A program made the position numbers and the translations under genes. The notes beneath the pieces are model-generated. The model had not been told where the DNA came from, did not search any database, and saw nothing but the letters and a program-made list of their open reading frames with translations. Below, piece by piece: positions 22,092 through 34,495 of a stretch of 64,000 nucleotides of DNA; within the stretch, counting starts at the first letter, position 1; every line of letters begins with the position of its first letter. Source of the stretch: Carya illinoinensis. Taxonomy: Eukaryota > Streptophyta > Magnoliopsida > Fagales > Juglandaceae. The stretch lies in the NCBI RefSeq assembly GCF_018687715.1, contig NC_056752.1:49806653-49870652 (forward strand), given 5' to 3'.

Positions 22092-22766
22092 TGAGGGTCA
22101 AAGACTAACCTCTCCTGTGCCCAAGGTAACGGTTAAAGACTCTGAGCTCTGGTCTGGCCCTGATCAAGCAATGGAATTAGCAGGGTTACTTGAGAAGCTA
22201 TTACTTAGCAAGGGAGAGTTCAATTCAAATAAGTTTAAACAGGAAGAGAAGGTGTGATAGTGAACTGAAAAAAAAAAAAAAAAAAAGCTTTCCATTGAGA
22301 ATGATGGAAGGTTGGAAGGGCATCTCCTTCATTCTTCAGAGAAAATAAAATAAAGCTTCTATATGCAGCTTCTCAGGAAGATGGCTCGCTCGCATAGCTA
22401 AACAGCCTAAACCTAAATGTGGTTGTCGTGGTGGCAATCATTGTGTAGAAATAGTATTTCTTTCATTTAGTAAACGTATGGATTGTTTTGATTCGTTTTA
22501 AGGATAGGCTATGAAGCTAAGCCAAGTAGATGTGATCATTGGAATAAACAGTGGACTTGTAGCTATGAGCTATAAACCAAATGGACATGATCATTGCAAC
22601 AAAAAGTAGACATTTATGCTGGTGATTGAAGGGGAGGGAGGGACAGTGGCTCACCTTGTTTATGAGCACCAACACTAGCATTCTGTGGAAAAGGCCTACT
22701 TGTCGCCGAAGTCCAACACACTATCTGCAGAGCTATAATAATAAAACAACAAAATCTTCCCTTCAT
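21777..22766 (-). CDS. EPIDERMAL PATTERNING FACTOR-like secreted peptide (EPFL1/2/3-like)
   Basis: Two exons, 22766-22655 and 22024-21777, join in phase 1 to give 119 residues. The N-terminus MKGRFCCFIIIALQIVCW is a signal peptide, probably cut after about residue 20-23. The mature C-terminus has six cysteines (72, 76, 79, 82, 110, 112) in the EPFL pattern CxxxC-xx-C-xx-C ... CxC, with GSRPPSC, EAIQVPTT, YANYEPEGWKCKCG. Family members are apoplastic ligands of ERECTA receptor kinases with TMM, shaping stomata, leaf margins or stems. The CEAIQVPT and NYEPEGW segments point to the EPFL1-3 group rather than EPF1/2, EPFL4-6 or EPFL9 (from family memory). The 630-bp intron contains a long (CT)n run directly before the acceptor. 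Exon 1 is short, so automated calls may miss it. Confidence 0.9.
22039..22085. repeat. (GA)n microsatellite inside the EPFL intron
   Basis: About 23 GA units. On the gene strand this is (CT)n ending 14 bp before the intron acceptor, so it occupies the polypyrimidine tract position. Confidence 0.95.
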
Positions 22767-25026
22767 TCTTCAGAGCTCAAGTGATTATGGTGACTATTAT
22801 GACGGAAATGAGAGAGAGAGAGAGATTTCCTGAAATCTCTTGATCACTCCACTTTAGGAGGAGGCCATGAATGTTGTTACTCGGATTTAAGAAGGTGAGA
22901 ATGGCCAGCCAAAAAAATCAGTTCCCCGAAAAAAGCAAGCTAGAAGCTACTCTTTCTTGGGTTTCTCCTTATTATCTTTGCATTGGTGGATAGATTTTGC
23001 TTCACAAGCAAGTGATTTGGTTTCTTGTCAATTAGTTAAAAACGGTGACACGTTTCCCTCTCGTTTGACAACTCACTTGAAACTCTTTCATCTCTGCTCC
23101 TTTTCCTCTCTCTTTCTTCCCCTTCTGTTTGGTATCCTATCAACACAAGCCAACCTCTATCAATCTCTCTCTCTCTCTCTCTCTCAAATCAATCTCAGAG
23201 TACTTGACCAGAATAACAGCTCTTTTCTAGGGGTCTGAAAATCCTGCAACCTTCTATAATCACTGATAATCAGAAGTAGCAGCTGCCTAGACTGAGGAGG
23301 CCCCACCCATTCAATCTCTACCATATTAAGGGGAAAAAGATCAAGTGGGGCAGAGAACCATTTATATGTAGAAGGAAAAACGTATCAATTCCTGAGACAT
23401 TCAGCACTGTAGAAAAAATTAATGAGTCAGTTAATAGAATTAAATAATGTACCCGAGTCAACTTTCTTCAGGTTGGTGGGTTGGGGAACACAGTGTCTTT
23501 ACCTTCAATCCAATCTGAGCCGTTCATTTGGGCGATTTGTGGGATTTGCAATTAAGAACTGATGACCTTTTGGGTATCACCAGATAACTACATTTTATTA
23601 AGGAATAATAGAAAAATAAAACCCAACATTATAAATTGATGTCTCACAGACAGACCTCGATCAGTTAATAGTTCGAATTTGTTTTCAAAAATATTTTCTC
23701 ATATTTTGCTAATATTTCCAAAAAGTTTTAAATGGATACCTGAAAACAAGACTTTATTTTCTTCTATTATTGTTCTTTTTAACTTTTTATTATTTACTTT
23801 TGGGCATGAGCCGCCTGAAAGTAATCTTGGGAAACGAGCTTAACGATTGCACCATCCATTGCTCAGTGGTCTGTAGCTGGTAATGTAGGATTCAGACATT
23901 GATATACTGAACTACTGGATTGCGAAGATCAGTATTTTACTGTTTCGTCGATTTGGCATATATAAGTCGGGAAATCTTTGCTCAACAAGAGAACTTGGTT
24001 CAGATCAGGGATGCTATAAATAGATAGTCAAAATATATGTGTGAAAAGAGGATTAGGATGTAGCATTACAGGCACATTAAAGCAACAAATACCCATAAAT
24101 AAGTTTCGGTATGCAATGTTGGTGAACAATGGTTGATGGGAACTTCCCGTTGATATCTGTGAGTGAGTGACTGAGTCGAGTGATTTGATTGAACAATGTG
24201 CCATACTGTCTCTGACTCTGTTTCCACCCTGCAAACTATGAGAACAGAATGGAGATAAGCTCCCAAAGCATTGCTCCATCTCTTCATCCATTATCATACC
24301 TTATCTGAACCAAGTACAGGCAATTACAGTACCAGTTCCCAGCTTAGGATATTGTGGGGTTAGAAATCTGACAAGCTTCAAGCTACTACTTATATTAGTA
24401 AAATCTCAACTGATGTGCATGACAGATTGCATTAAGTAGTGATTATCACTGTGATTAGACACAAAATACAAAATCTAGATTAATGTTTCCAACTAAACTT
24501 AACTTGACTAAAGTGATCAAAAGCTAAGGAATTTCTGAAAATCCCACCGATTACTGGATTATTCTCTTATATATGAATATTAAAACCATTATCAGCATAC
24601 ACGACGAACCTTAGGCTGCTAAATTGCTAATGCAACTTGAAACTTATTCTGATGCAAGTACGCAACTATGGCAAGGTTTGGCAAAGTTTCAAAGTCTTTG
24701 ACTAGTGTCGAAGTGTCTACTTCCTCCAAATATCCATAAACTATAGAATCTGACTAACGAGAGAATCATTAGGAATCGAGCAGTATTTTTCTCATGTACT
24801 TTCTTTCTAAAAAGAGAATTAGAACCACCATAGAAAAGGAACAAAATGATTTCAGTAGTCAAAGTGAGCAATAGAATAACCAGATAACATTCGACCATGA
24901 CAGGTTAAGTTACACACAGACATAGAAACCAAAGAAATTATACACCATTCGATAATAGCTTCTCCTTTCTAATCACATCGACAGTATATTTTTCAAACAT
25001 CTCGTGACAGAAGCTCGACCCACCTT
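22767..25026. other. Intergenic region upstream of the EPFL gene
   Basis: It contains the EPFL promoter/leader with short GA/CT runs (22810-22826, 23165-23185) and otherwise moderately AT-rich unique-looking sequence. The frames at 22957-23238 and 24028-24297 have no recognisable domain, so I support no gene here. Confidence 0.45.
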
Positions 25027-26021
25027 TCACTTCTGAGATGGCTCATCATTTTTGGATTCTTTCTTAGGATGAATTGCTTCAACAAGGGCCTCGATCTCTT
25101 CCTTCACTCGTTCAAACACATTGGGGCCTTTGACATCATCTATCCGGGTGTTCTCATCAATGTCATCACTCCTTCCATGTGTTTCCTTGTGATGGTGTGG
25201 CGATTTTTTAGTGTGAATGATTGCTTCACTCTCTTCCTTAGCTCTCTCAATCATATTCGGTGCCTTTACATCTTTTTCTTATCCGACAAAAAAGGAAAGG
25301 AAAACAAGGATCACACTCTGGTATATTCCAGGGATTATATGCATGAAATCAAATAGCTACAATGTGTTATCAAAATTATAAAAACATTGAAACTTAAAAG
25401 CTCCAATTGTCCAATGGAGACGGCCACTTCCAAGAAGCTTTCGGTAAATATATTTAGTATTCAGGAAGATATCAGCTCGCAGAAATCTCTCTCTCTCTCT
25501 CTCTCTGATTATCTCGTATTTATTTTTTTGGCTTTTGCCCATAGGAGAAAAAGTACCCATTGAAACGTATCGAGCACACGTCCAAAGATATGCCCAACTA
25601 TGAAAGGACAAAACCCCATAAATGCATAAAGTGGGTAGCTTTTCATTAGAATCTCATAAACAAACGCCTGTAAACCAGTGGAAAATAATCAAAATGGAAA
25701 GATTGATGCCAATTAAACATCTTCAGCAACACCCAATTTCCAGAACTAAGATTGATATAAATTAAACATCTTCCAAAAAACCCGAAGCATTCTAAATGTC
25801 TAGGACCTCAACTAAAACACCTTGCACGAATCCCATCACCAAGATCATATTTCTTTTCATAGAGATTAGGATATTCTCGCAAGATCAATAGCAACAAACA
25901 CAGAAAAAGGAAATTGGTAATAACCACAAAAAGAAAAATTTATGGGGTGAATACATACAAAGGTCAAAGTGAGATTCAACATTTGCATACCTTTTGGTGA
26001 CGATGCTGTTGGCTCCGCCAT
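25027..26021 (-). CDS. Small charged conserved plant protein with internal duplication
   Basis: Two exons, 26021-25991 (10 codons plus 1 nt, donor GTATGC) and 25277-25027, join in phase 1 to give 93 residues. It starts MAEPTASSPKEKDVKAPN. The protein is very hydrophilic, with Glu/Lys/His-rich stretches (KKSPHHHKETHG) and no signal peptide or membrane segment. It contains the same motif twice: KAPNMIERAKEESEAIIH and KGPNVFERVKEEIEALVE, each likely an amphipathic helix. I recall similar short unnamed proteins across flowering plants but know no function. The start is supported by the short exon 1 placing an MA(E/D) start before the motif. The (CT)n run at 25489-25507 lies in the intron. Confidence 0.78.
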
Positions 26022-28065
26022 TGGTGTTTCTATGAGAAATACACTGGTTCTGATTCGAGCAGAGCAATTTCTCTCAAGTTTGCTTGACCGTTAGGGTTAC
26101 ATCTCTGCCGTAGATGAGTCGGACCCACACTCCGAGACAGTATGATTATTTAGACGGTTTAGATGCAAAGCTCATATATTATAATGGAATAAACAAGCTA
26201 TCTCATGGGCTGAAGTAGTTTCATGGCCTATAAGCAGTAGAAGGGCTGGCTTTATACCCTTTGTAGTTATTTTTCATATTTTATTCGGGCCTTGGCCCAA
26301 CATCCTCAGCACTCTATAAATTGCCTCAGAATCCAAAGATTGAAAATTGTTCTTCAAAAGCCTTTTGAGATTTAGAAAATCTCCAATGTTTTGCTGTCCT
26401 TTTTATTCTCTTGGGCATATTTTTGGTCTAAATATATGTCAACAAATTATCAAACAGCAAGAGGTATAAAAATGAATAATTTTGTAGAAAATAAAAAACT
26501 CGTATATATATTTATATATATACACCCACATTATATTGGTTTACTAGGATTTGGATTGTAGGCCTGGTTTGGTTACTAAATACTAAACTATCTCATCTAA
26601 TTATTATAATTTTTTTAAATTTCAATACAAAATATAATAAATAATTCAACTTTTTTAAATTTGAAAACAAAATTAATATTAAAAAATTATATTATAACAA
26701 TATTTTATTTAATTTTCAATAAAACATCTCATCTGAACTGTGTAACCAAATGAGTGTGTGATTTTTACTCAAAATAATGCTATATATAATCACTTTTGCG
26801 TTCTCTTTACATACTCCACTGATATAGAGTTCCTCTCTGAAATTTTGATTTTAGAGTAGAAAAAAGATAAACACATAAAAAAATTCAAACATAAATTCTA
26901 AAAAGTGGAAACCTATGTATGCAGTTAGGTATGATTTTTGGTCGTGTAACGGGGATCAAAAGACAAAATATTCGGAACAAATTAAGGTACAAATCCTGAG
27001 GTAGTCAAAAGGGAGACAATGTGTGATTTCATCCTAAAAACGTTTATTATGGGACTTGAACTTGAAGCAGCTAGGCAGCGCGTGGCCCACCCTTCCATCA
27101 AGTCGGACGACAAATTGAATAGCGTGTGGAACATACCAGTGCTAAGCTGCATGCAGAATGATCGATATTCAGTTTCAACATTTTTATAAGTTTGATTTAT
27201 TATTTTCCAACTATTTCGATCAAGAGTGGACCCAGTAAACATGATGATTTTCCATTACGTTGTTGCATCATCTTTTGTCGCCTGCCTGCCGTATTTAAGA
27301 ATCGCATGTACGTCGATCGATCAGGAAAACAACAACTTCTCATGGAAAGATATTAATGTGATTCATGCATGTATGCAGAGGCCTTTGAATGGTATTTCTC
27401 TCTCTGCCGAAAAGCAAAACCTTTTGTACAATATATATATAAAAGAGACTTTTGGTGTGTGAAAGTTTGGAAGGCAGCTAAAATCGCTAGCTACAACTTT
27501 TCCTGGCCGCCACTTTTTTTGTTCACGATCGAGTTTGAGTTCAGATGATCGATTACTTTCTTAAAAGCTCTCACTACTCGCAGATCTGATCTCTATTACT
27601 GTTCGTAGTATTCAAAGTACTACGTGTTTCTTTGTAATAAGAACTGCGAGAATTTAAGCAAATTTTGGTCTTGCTCCATGAGAAACAAACATTGGTCGGT
27701 GTTTAATTAATTACTGAGAATTAATTAGTTCATACCACGGGTTTTGACCTATTCTTGATCTTTGGGTGTAGAATTGAAGAGGACATTAATCTTCCAAATG
27801 CACGTTCATAACGTCTTGATCTTCTTGTTGCCAATTAAAGCGGAGTTCGAGTATCCTATAGAACAGTGTACGTACGAACTGCAGGTGTGGAGCCTTGAAC
27901 CGAACTTCAAGTTCAAAGTTTTTTCAAGGTCACGTGAAACCTGGTTTTTCAATTCTTCTAACCGGCTTTGATGGGCAGAAAGTTTTCAAACTAAGTATTT
28001 CTGCATCTTTGTCGAATGGTACGTTATTAGTTTACTTCAATTTCCATGCAACTTTCAGTGGGTAA
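26022..28065. other. Intergenic region with MITE and IQM promoter
   Basis: Apart from the MITE at 26558-26757 and a fragment of the second MITE family near 26770, I see no clear element. Overlapping opposite frames at 26982-27242 and 27226-27462 have no domain and no plausible splice partners. Confidence 0.4.
26558..26757. repeat. Best-preserved AT-rich MITE copy
   Basis: The ends are roughly inverted: CTGGTTTGGTTAC at the left against GTGTAACCAAATGAG at the right, with TCTCATCT-type motifs just inside both ends. The middle is about 150 bp of A/T-rich sequence. It is the reference copy for the family seen at six or more places here. Confidence 0.7.
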
Positions 28066-28070
28066 AGACT

Positions 28071-28081
28071 ATATATATAAA
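28071..28081 (+). promoter_or_regulatory. Probable TATA box and 5' leader of the IQM gene
   Basis: The sequence ATATATATAAA is followed about 30 bp later by a purine-rich leader that ends TTTAG with a GTGAGA donor near 28251. A pyrimidine-rich stretch with the (CT)n run at 28648-28697 lies in the presumed leader intron, and GAGCAG near 28831-28840 could be its acceptor. This is inferred from composition and splice signals only. Confidence 0.4.
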
Positions 28082-28644
28082 GGAATGGTCGGATTGAAAA
28101 CTTCAACCCAACATATCAAAGACAGACACGTACGGACACGAGAGATAGAATTAGAAAAGTTAGAAGTCGAGAGAAGCTGCATGCCAGAGCAATTAACTTG
28201 TTTCGGACAAGGAGATCAATCGTGAAGATTCTGATGTTGCATCTAATTTAGGTGAGAATATCTCATGCTTGCATGATCTATATATCCCTAGTTACTTGAT
28301 CATGATTTCCTTGGGGCTATATATTTTTGTTTTTCGTTCTTTTGTTTTTTGCGCGGTCATTACTTGCCGTTTGTTTAGTGGAAATGAAAAAGAAATAACG
28401 TAAGACAAACATCGTAATTTGCAAATTTGGAAGCATTCTCGGCATGCATTCTCCTATAAATGTGGTGAGTAATTACTGTTAAAATGAACGTATAAACCCG
28501 CGCAGGCAAAATGAATATAAAACTTCATGTTTGCTTTTTGGAGAGCAGATCAGCTCTCATGAATAAAGGTGAACCTGGGTTCTTTTTGTTGATTTGTAGT
28601 TTGTATCTATCTCATTGATAATGACTAAACTACGATCAACCTCA

Positions 28645-28647
<3 letters not shown>

Positions 28648-28697
<50 letters not shown>
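28648..28697. repeat. (CT)n microsatellite in the presumed IQM leader intron
   Basis: About 25 uninterrupted CT units, followed 100 bp downstream by an (AT)n run at 28803-28827. Confidence 0.95.
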
Positions 28698-28701
<4 letters not shown>

Positions 28702-28935
28702 TTCTCTTTTTCCTTTCAATTTGTATTGGACTATAAACTCTTATCACTATTTTTGGTAAGTAATCAATCGGGTTCATATTATGGTATGAGGCTGAAAATT
28801 CTCATATATATATATATATATATATATCTTGCTGAGCAGGTTGATCCATCAAAATTTGTATTTTGATATCCTTACCGCGCGCTTTCGAACACAAACTAAG
28901 GCAAAAGGATTCTTGTCTTGACGGAGAAGTAAGAG

Positions 28936-31590
28936 ATGGTTGTAGGAAGACTCATCAACCATGACTCGAAGACTATGTCGAGAACAGTTAGCTTCGAGAA
29001 AAGAGAGGCGAGGTGCATTGATAAATATGAGGGGTCTGATAAAATGGTCGATGAAGACAAGGAAACTGGGATAGCTGCAAGTTTCAAGAAGAGGAAAGTG
29101 GGAAAGCTAAAGCTTCAGATAATTGTTTCGTCCAAGAACCAAGTCCTGGATGAAGATAATTCTGACTTGGAGGAGGAAAATGCGAATGATATAAGATATC
29201 CAAAGGTCTCTTTTACCAAACCCAAAATTCATGAGTTTTCTCCAAGGACCCCTAGTGATCTTAATGCAGCTGCAATTAAGCTGCAGAAAGTTTACAAGGG
29301 TCATCGGACACGAAGAAACCTTGCAGATTGTGCTGTCGTTGTGGAGGAGCTCTGGTTAGTTCTCTCATCAGCAAATCTATTTTTCCTTTACCTGCAGCCG
29401 TTAGTCTTGACAGTGAAGTTTTGTTCTGATCATGGTTTGGTTCTATTATAATTGTTTTAGGTGGAAGGCGTTAGACTTTGCAGCTCTTAAGCAAAGTTCT
29501 ATATCATTCTTCAAGTCTGGTAAATCAGAAACTGCAGTTTCGAGATGGGCACGGGCTAGGACTAGGGTTGCAAAGGTGCCTTTACATATCAACATTTTAA
29601 TAAGTTTCATAGCTTGCCAGAATCCGCGTTTTAGACAGAGTTGATTACCATAAAAGTTTTCGACGTCGATTTCCTTCTTCCTTTGTTTGACCTTTGTCAA
29701 ATTGTTGACAAATTCAAATTTCTTGCAAGAAGTACTACCCTTTTCTGCATTATTCAACACTGTGTCATACTGGACGGTTCATTGTAGGTTGGCAAAGGTT
29801 TGTCCAAGGATGAGAAAGCTCGAAAATTAGCTCTAAGACACTGGCTTGAAGCTGTAAGCCCATATAATTCTACTTTCCAGATATTATCTCTTCCTTTTGC
29901 ATAGATTATTTCCATAGTCATGGTTTCATCAAGAGTACTTGACTAAAGTTTGCTGGCCTCAAGTTAAAATCATAATAAAATGGATGAAGTCATGTTAATT
30001 AATTTTCTCCTCTTGTTCCACAGATTGATCCACGCCATCGGTATGGACACAATCTGCACTTGTATTATGATGTTTGGTTTAACAGCGAGAGCTCCCAACC
30101 TTTCTTCTATTGGTAAAACTCCAAAAAAAAACCCCAACAACGTCCTTAAGAAATGTTTATCCTTTTTTTTTTTATATCAACTTTCTGAATTCCTTCATCA
30201 TATAAATGAAGGTTGGACATCGGAGATGGCAAAGAAGTAAATGTTGAGAAGTGCCCAAGGACCATTCTTCAATGTCAATGCATCATATACCTTGGACCAG
30301 TATGTACAGTTTACCTATTAAACTTATTAAAAGACGCTTAAAATGGGAGCATATTATAATAAATTGATGCCAAAACAATTAAGTCTCTCTTTGCAGAAGG
30401 AGAGGGAACCATATGAAGTGATTGTAGAAGGTGGAAAGCTCATTTACAGAAAAAGTGGATTGCCTGTGGAGACTCATGAGGATGGTACCAAGTGGATATT
30501 TGTTCTGAGCACAACGAGGAACTTGTATATTGGTCAGAAGAAGAAAGGGCGGTTTCAGCACTCTAGTTTTGTGGCTGGGGGTGCCACCATCTCAGCTGGA
30601 AGAGTTGTGGCCCATAATGGGGTCCTCGAGGTATATATATTTTATGCAGATATACTAACAATAACATCAATTGCGACCCTTTTCATTTACTTACTTTATT
30701 GAATCGGCAGTCCAGATCAGCTGTATTTTTAGGAGGTATAGAAGAGAAGAAATTGAATAGGGCAATATGCAAAAAAGTGACATTACTAATTACTTAATTA
30801 TATAGACAGATCAGGTGCCAAAATGGCATAGATTTCTTTATACCAAGTTTTTTTTTTTTTTTTAATGTTTATTCCCTCCTCATCTTGTCAGGCTATATGG
30901 CCCTATAGCGGTCATTATTGCCCTACAGAAGAGAACTTCATGGAGTTCATTAGTTTTCTAAAAGGGCACCATGTGAACTTGACCCATGTTAAGGTAATTT
31001 CTTCGGTCCTTACGAATTTCTCTCACGGTTTGACTAATATATACATATGGTTGCGCAAATTCAATGATTTTTCACTTATCAGTTTATGCGCAAGATCTTC
31101 ATGCATGGTTGTTTTACTACAGAAATATGCAGTAGATGATGACAAGCTACCAAAATCATTGAAATATACCGACGAGGAACTAAAGTCACAGTCGATCATG
31201 AGGGGTTCAAGTACAGACACAAAATCCTCCAACACAACAGGATCAGCAGATGCCGTCGTGCCCGACAAGGACACTGGCATTATCTCAGTTAATGGTCATA
31301 ACGATGATGTTAGATCATCAGTAACTGGCAATCATGTGGAGGCACCGGCATTCAAGTTGGCCAAGCGTCTGTCCTTTAAATGGACAAGTGGAACTGGACC
31401 TCGTATTGGGTGTGTTAGAGAATACCCTCCACAGCTTCAGCTTCAGGCGCTTGAACATGTCAATCTGTCGCCTAGGACCACACCAGGACACTTTCCTAGC
31501 ACCAGTCATGTCCCCATCCCTTCGCCAAGACCTACTCCAAAAATCCATCTTTCACCAACGCTTGCATATATGGGATCACTTCCTATATAG
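28936..31590 (+). CDS. IQM-type IQ-motif calmodulin-binding protein
   Basis: Eight exons join in phase: 28936-29354, 29461-29575, 29788-29853, 30024-30112, 30212-30299, 30397-30630, 30892-30993, 31123-31590, giving 526 residues. One IQ motif lies at about 113-130 ([17 protein letters not shown]), followed by [18 protein letters not shown]. The large conserved IQM core includes [58 protein letters not shown] and [15 protein letters not shown]. The C-terminus is Ser/Pro-rich. IQM proteins bind calmodulin independently of calcium; Arabidopsis members affect stomatal movement, catalase activity and seed or root responses to stress. The IQM2/IQM3 subgroup is possible but I cannot assign an ortholog. 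All splice sites are GT-AG and no lesion is visible. Confidence 0.92.
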
Positions 31591-32223
31591 CCCAAGCTGG
31601 CTACGTGTTTCTAATTAGGGAAATTAGCTAGATTCATGATCGGGATTGTTCATAGTTAAGGGTATGTCGAGTTTGATCATGAGGTTCATGTGGAAAGTGG
31701 CGTTTGAGGACCTTGTATACGTGTTTCTGTTGCCCTTGATGGTATATATACATGATGAACCTTGTGATCTTTTAAGCTTGCTGAGTGATCACTTTCCTAA
31801 CAAGATTTGTTTCTTTTATGATCTTGTATTTCAAATGTTGTAATTCAAATAATACAAATGGTTCTTTCATTTATAATTTGGATATGATCTCTTATCTCTC
31901 ATTTATATTAATGTCAAATAACAAAAGTTGAGATTGACATGATCAACCCTTTAGAATTACCTTTGCTTAAATCATGTTTACAATTTATATCATGATATCG
32001 AGTTTGACAATTATGAAATTAAAAGAATTTGTATTCATACTTACGATCGACCATTTGAATTCTATGGGCGTATATAACAAAACAACGCGGTCCAGTTCCA
32101 CTTTAACTGTTTAACAAAACAACGCGGTGTATCATGATAATAGTAAAAAGGCATGCAGGCCTTGATACGTGTGAGGCTCACATCCGGTACTGATCCTCAT
32201 GATTTGCCATGTAAATCCATATT

Positions 32224-32226
<3 letters not shown>

Positions 32227-32279
<53 letters not shown>
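32227..32279. repeat. (AG)n microsatellite
   Basis: About 26 uninterrupted AG units. Confidence 0.95.
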
Positions 32280-32281
<2 letters not shown>

Positions 32282-32477
32282 TTAATCATGTGGCTAACTA
32301 CTTCTTTCAATTCACTCAATCAAGAGATGGTCAGAGAGCTAAAAAGCCTTAATTAAAAGGTAGCGCCGGGATACTTAATTTGTTTCCATTATCAAGGAAT
32401 GATGATCACGATGATCAGGAGATATCTCATGTGTACGTACGTGCATGGAAATTAGTAATAGGTTTGGGGGTATGAAA

Positions 32478-32792
32478 CTTCATCCCATTTTATTTAATTT
32501 CATTTTACTTCATTTTATTTTATTTTTAAATATAAAATTTTTGAACGTTTAAATAAAAAATTAAAAAATAATTTTAACCTTTTCAAATTTATAAATAAAA
32601 ACAATTAATATTATAAAATTATATTCTTATATTAATATTTTAATTTTATAATATTTTTTATTTAACTTTTTCTCCCTCCTTTTTTAAAATTTAAAAAATA
32701 TTCAATTCATATTATCTCATTATTATTTACAAACTATCTTATTATTATTTATAAAATTATTCTCATATCTTCTTATCCCAAATCTGAACTAA
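32478..32792. repeat. AT-rich MITE copy, expanded or nested
   Basis: The start resembles CATCCCATTTTATTTAATTT and the end TCATATCTTCTTATCCCAAA. It is longer than other copies and may contain two overlapping insertions. Confidence 0.4.
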
Positions 32793-33775
32793 ATAAGCTT
32801 GGAGTGCATGCATGCGTTAATTGCAAATATTAATTCAAAAAGCTATCTTAGCTTTAATTCCTTGTCTCATACGGAATTAGATAATTACGAAAAGTAGTGC
32901 ATCTAGACCCGACTTGGGCGAGGTCTCCAAATAAAATTAAGTTTTGCAGGGAAAGAAATAGTCAAAACGACAGGGAAAAAAATAGTAAGTCAAAGAAAAT
33001 ATATAGAAAGAAGCTTGTTGCAACCAGCGTCCGTGTAAGAACTGCTCCCTTCATCTTCCCACAGAAGAACACAAAGCCTTCCTCCCAAATAGACTTCGAC
33101 GTGTTCGCAGCTTCCCACATACAAACACAAAGCCTTCCTTCCAAACAGATGAAGATGAAAACAGGTTCTTTTTCTCATCTTCTTCTTCGCATGCCCTAAA
33201 CCTTCATTCGTCTTCGCATTCTTCCCACGAAGCTGTGCCTTTCCATGAAGGGATATTGACTCTCCCTCCCTTCGTCTACCCACATACGTGTTCTCAATAT
33301 CAACCGAGATTCATAAAAACAAGTCAAACAAGTTTACTAAGCACGAAACTGAGTCACATAATACAACTTCCCCTGTTGGAATGCTATCAAAATGACAAGT
33401 TCTATTAAAACTTTGACTCTGACAAGTTGGAATGCACTTCTGGTCCCAATCTTTTGATTTCTAAATTTTACAAGAACCAGAAACACCACTCATTCAATCC
33501 CACGAAATTCATAATTGAACTTCAGTCCTAAACAAAATTCTACGCAAGTTCTGAAGTAGATCTACTCAATTTCTTGAAAGACCACAAGATTTATTTGACC
33601 AAGAAAAAACTCAAATCCCAACAGAAAAATAAAAATTTAAATATTTCTACATACAAAATCATAAGTGAACATTTCTTAAATTGACCGAAGATATGACGAA
33701 AAGAAAGATAAGAACAAAAAACAAGAGAAAGACGAGACATCGGAAGGTTCAATTTTCGCTTTCAGACACTGTCAC

Positions 33776-33807
<32 letters not shown>

Positions 33808-34087
33808 GACTAGGAGAGGATTGGTTGGTTTTGGTTCTTGGATACTCGTAAGGCAGGAGTTTCGTTGAGAAAATGGTTTTCGTCTGTGGGAAGCGGTGGT
33901 TTTCGTATGGTTTTTTTTTTTTGTTCCCTTTTTTTTTTTGTAAGAAAACAAAAATATAATATATAGACTGGCGTGGTATTAGCCGATTTCCTAACCGTTC
34001 CCACCACCATTTGTCTGTAGCAGAATTGATACAGATAATGGTTGCAACCAGCATGCTTGCATACTTGTCCTCCTCAGACAGAGTGTC

Positions 34088-34300
34088 TCGTTTGGTTACG
34101 CATTATAAAATAAGATCAGATCAGATTTTTTTATTAAAATTTAAATAAAATATTATTATAATATAATATTTTAATATTAATTTTATTTTAAAATTTATAA
34201 AAATTTAATTATTTATTATATTTTATATAAAAATTTAAAAATAATATAATAATAGATGAAATCAAATATTTTTACATCAAAAAATTAAATACCACTAATT
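34088..34300. repeat. AT-rich MITE copy, reverse orientation
   Basis: It begins TCGTTTGGTTACGCATTA, like the left end at 26558, but the core runs as the reverse complement of the other copies (AATTATTTATTATATTTTAT). Confidence 0.45.
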
Positions 34301-34315
34301 CTTACTTACCTACCA

Positions 34316-34495
34316 TTTAGATTCGAATATAAAAAAGTATTTTATCTCAACATTATAATTTTAATAATTTTTTACATAAAATAAAATGATAATTTAATTT
34401 TTTAAAATTTTAAAATAATAATAATATTTTATTAATATTTTATTTTATTTTAAATTTTTCTCTCACCTTAATTTACTGTCTAAATAATATATTAT
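34316..34495. repeat. AT-rich MITE copy
   Basis: The core AATAATAATATTTTATTAAT and the end TTTCTCTCACCTTAATTTAC are followed by a TGTCTAAATA flank. It sits right next to the reverse copy at 34088-34300. Confidence 0.45.

Noticed and set aside
22957..23238. 93-codon plus frame with hydrophobic start
   Set aside because: It looks signal-peptide-like only because of CT-rich leader sequence upstream of the EPFL gene; no conserved residues follow.
26982..27462. Opposite overlapping frames of 86 and 78 codons
   Set aside because: No recognisable domain, no matching splice sites, and mutual overlap make both unlikely genes.
32153..32356. Frame containing a run of Glu-Arg repeats
   Set aside because: Encoded by the (AG)n microsatellite, which is open in several frames by composition.
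33010..34050. Element bounded by TTGCAACCAGC at both sides
   Set aside because: The repeats are short and direct with no further similarity; chance cannot be excluded.
33749..34054. Overlapping minus frames of 101 and 66 codons
   Set aside because: They span a (GA)n run and T-runs and lack any conserved segment.
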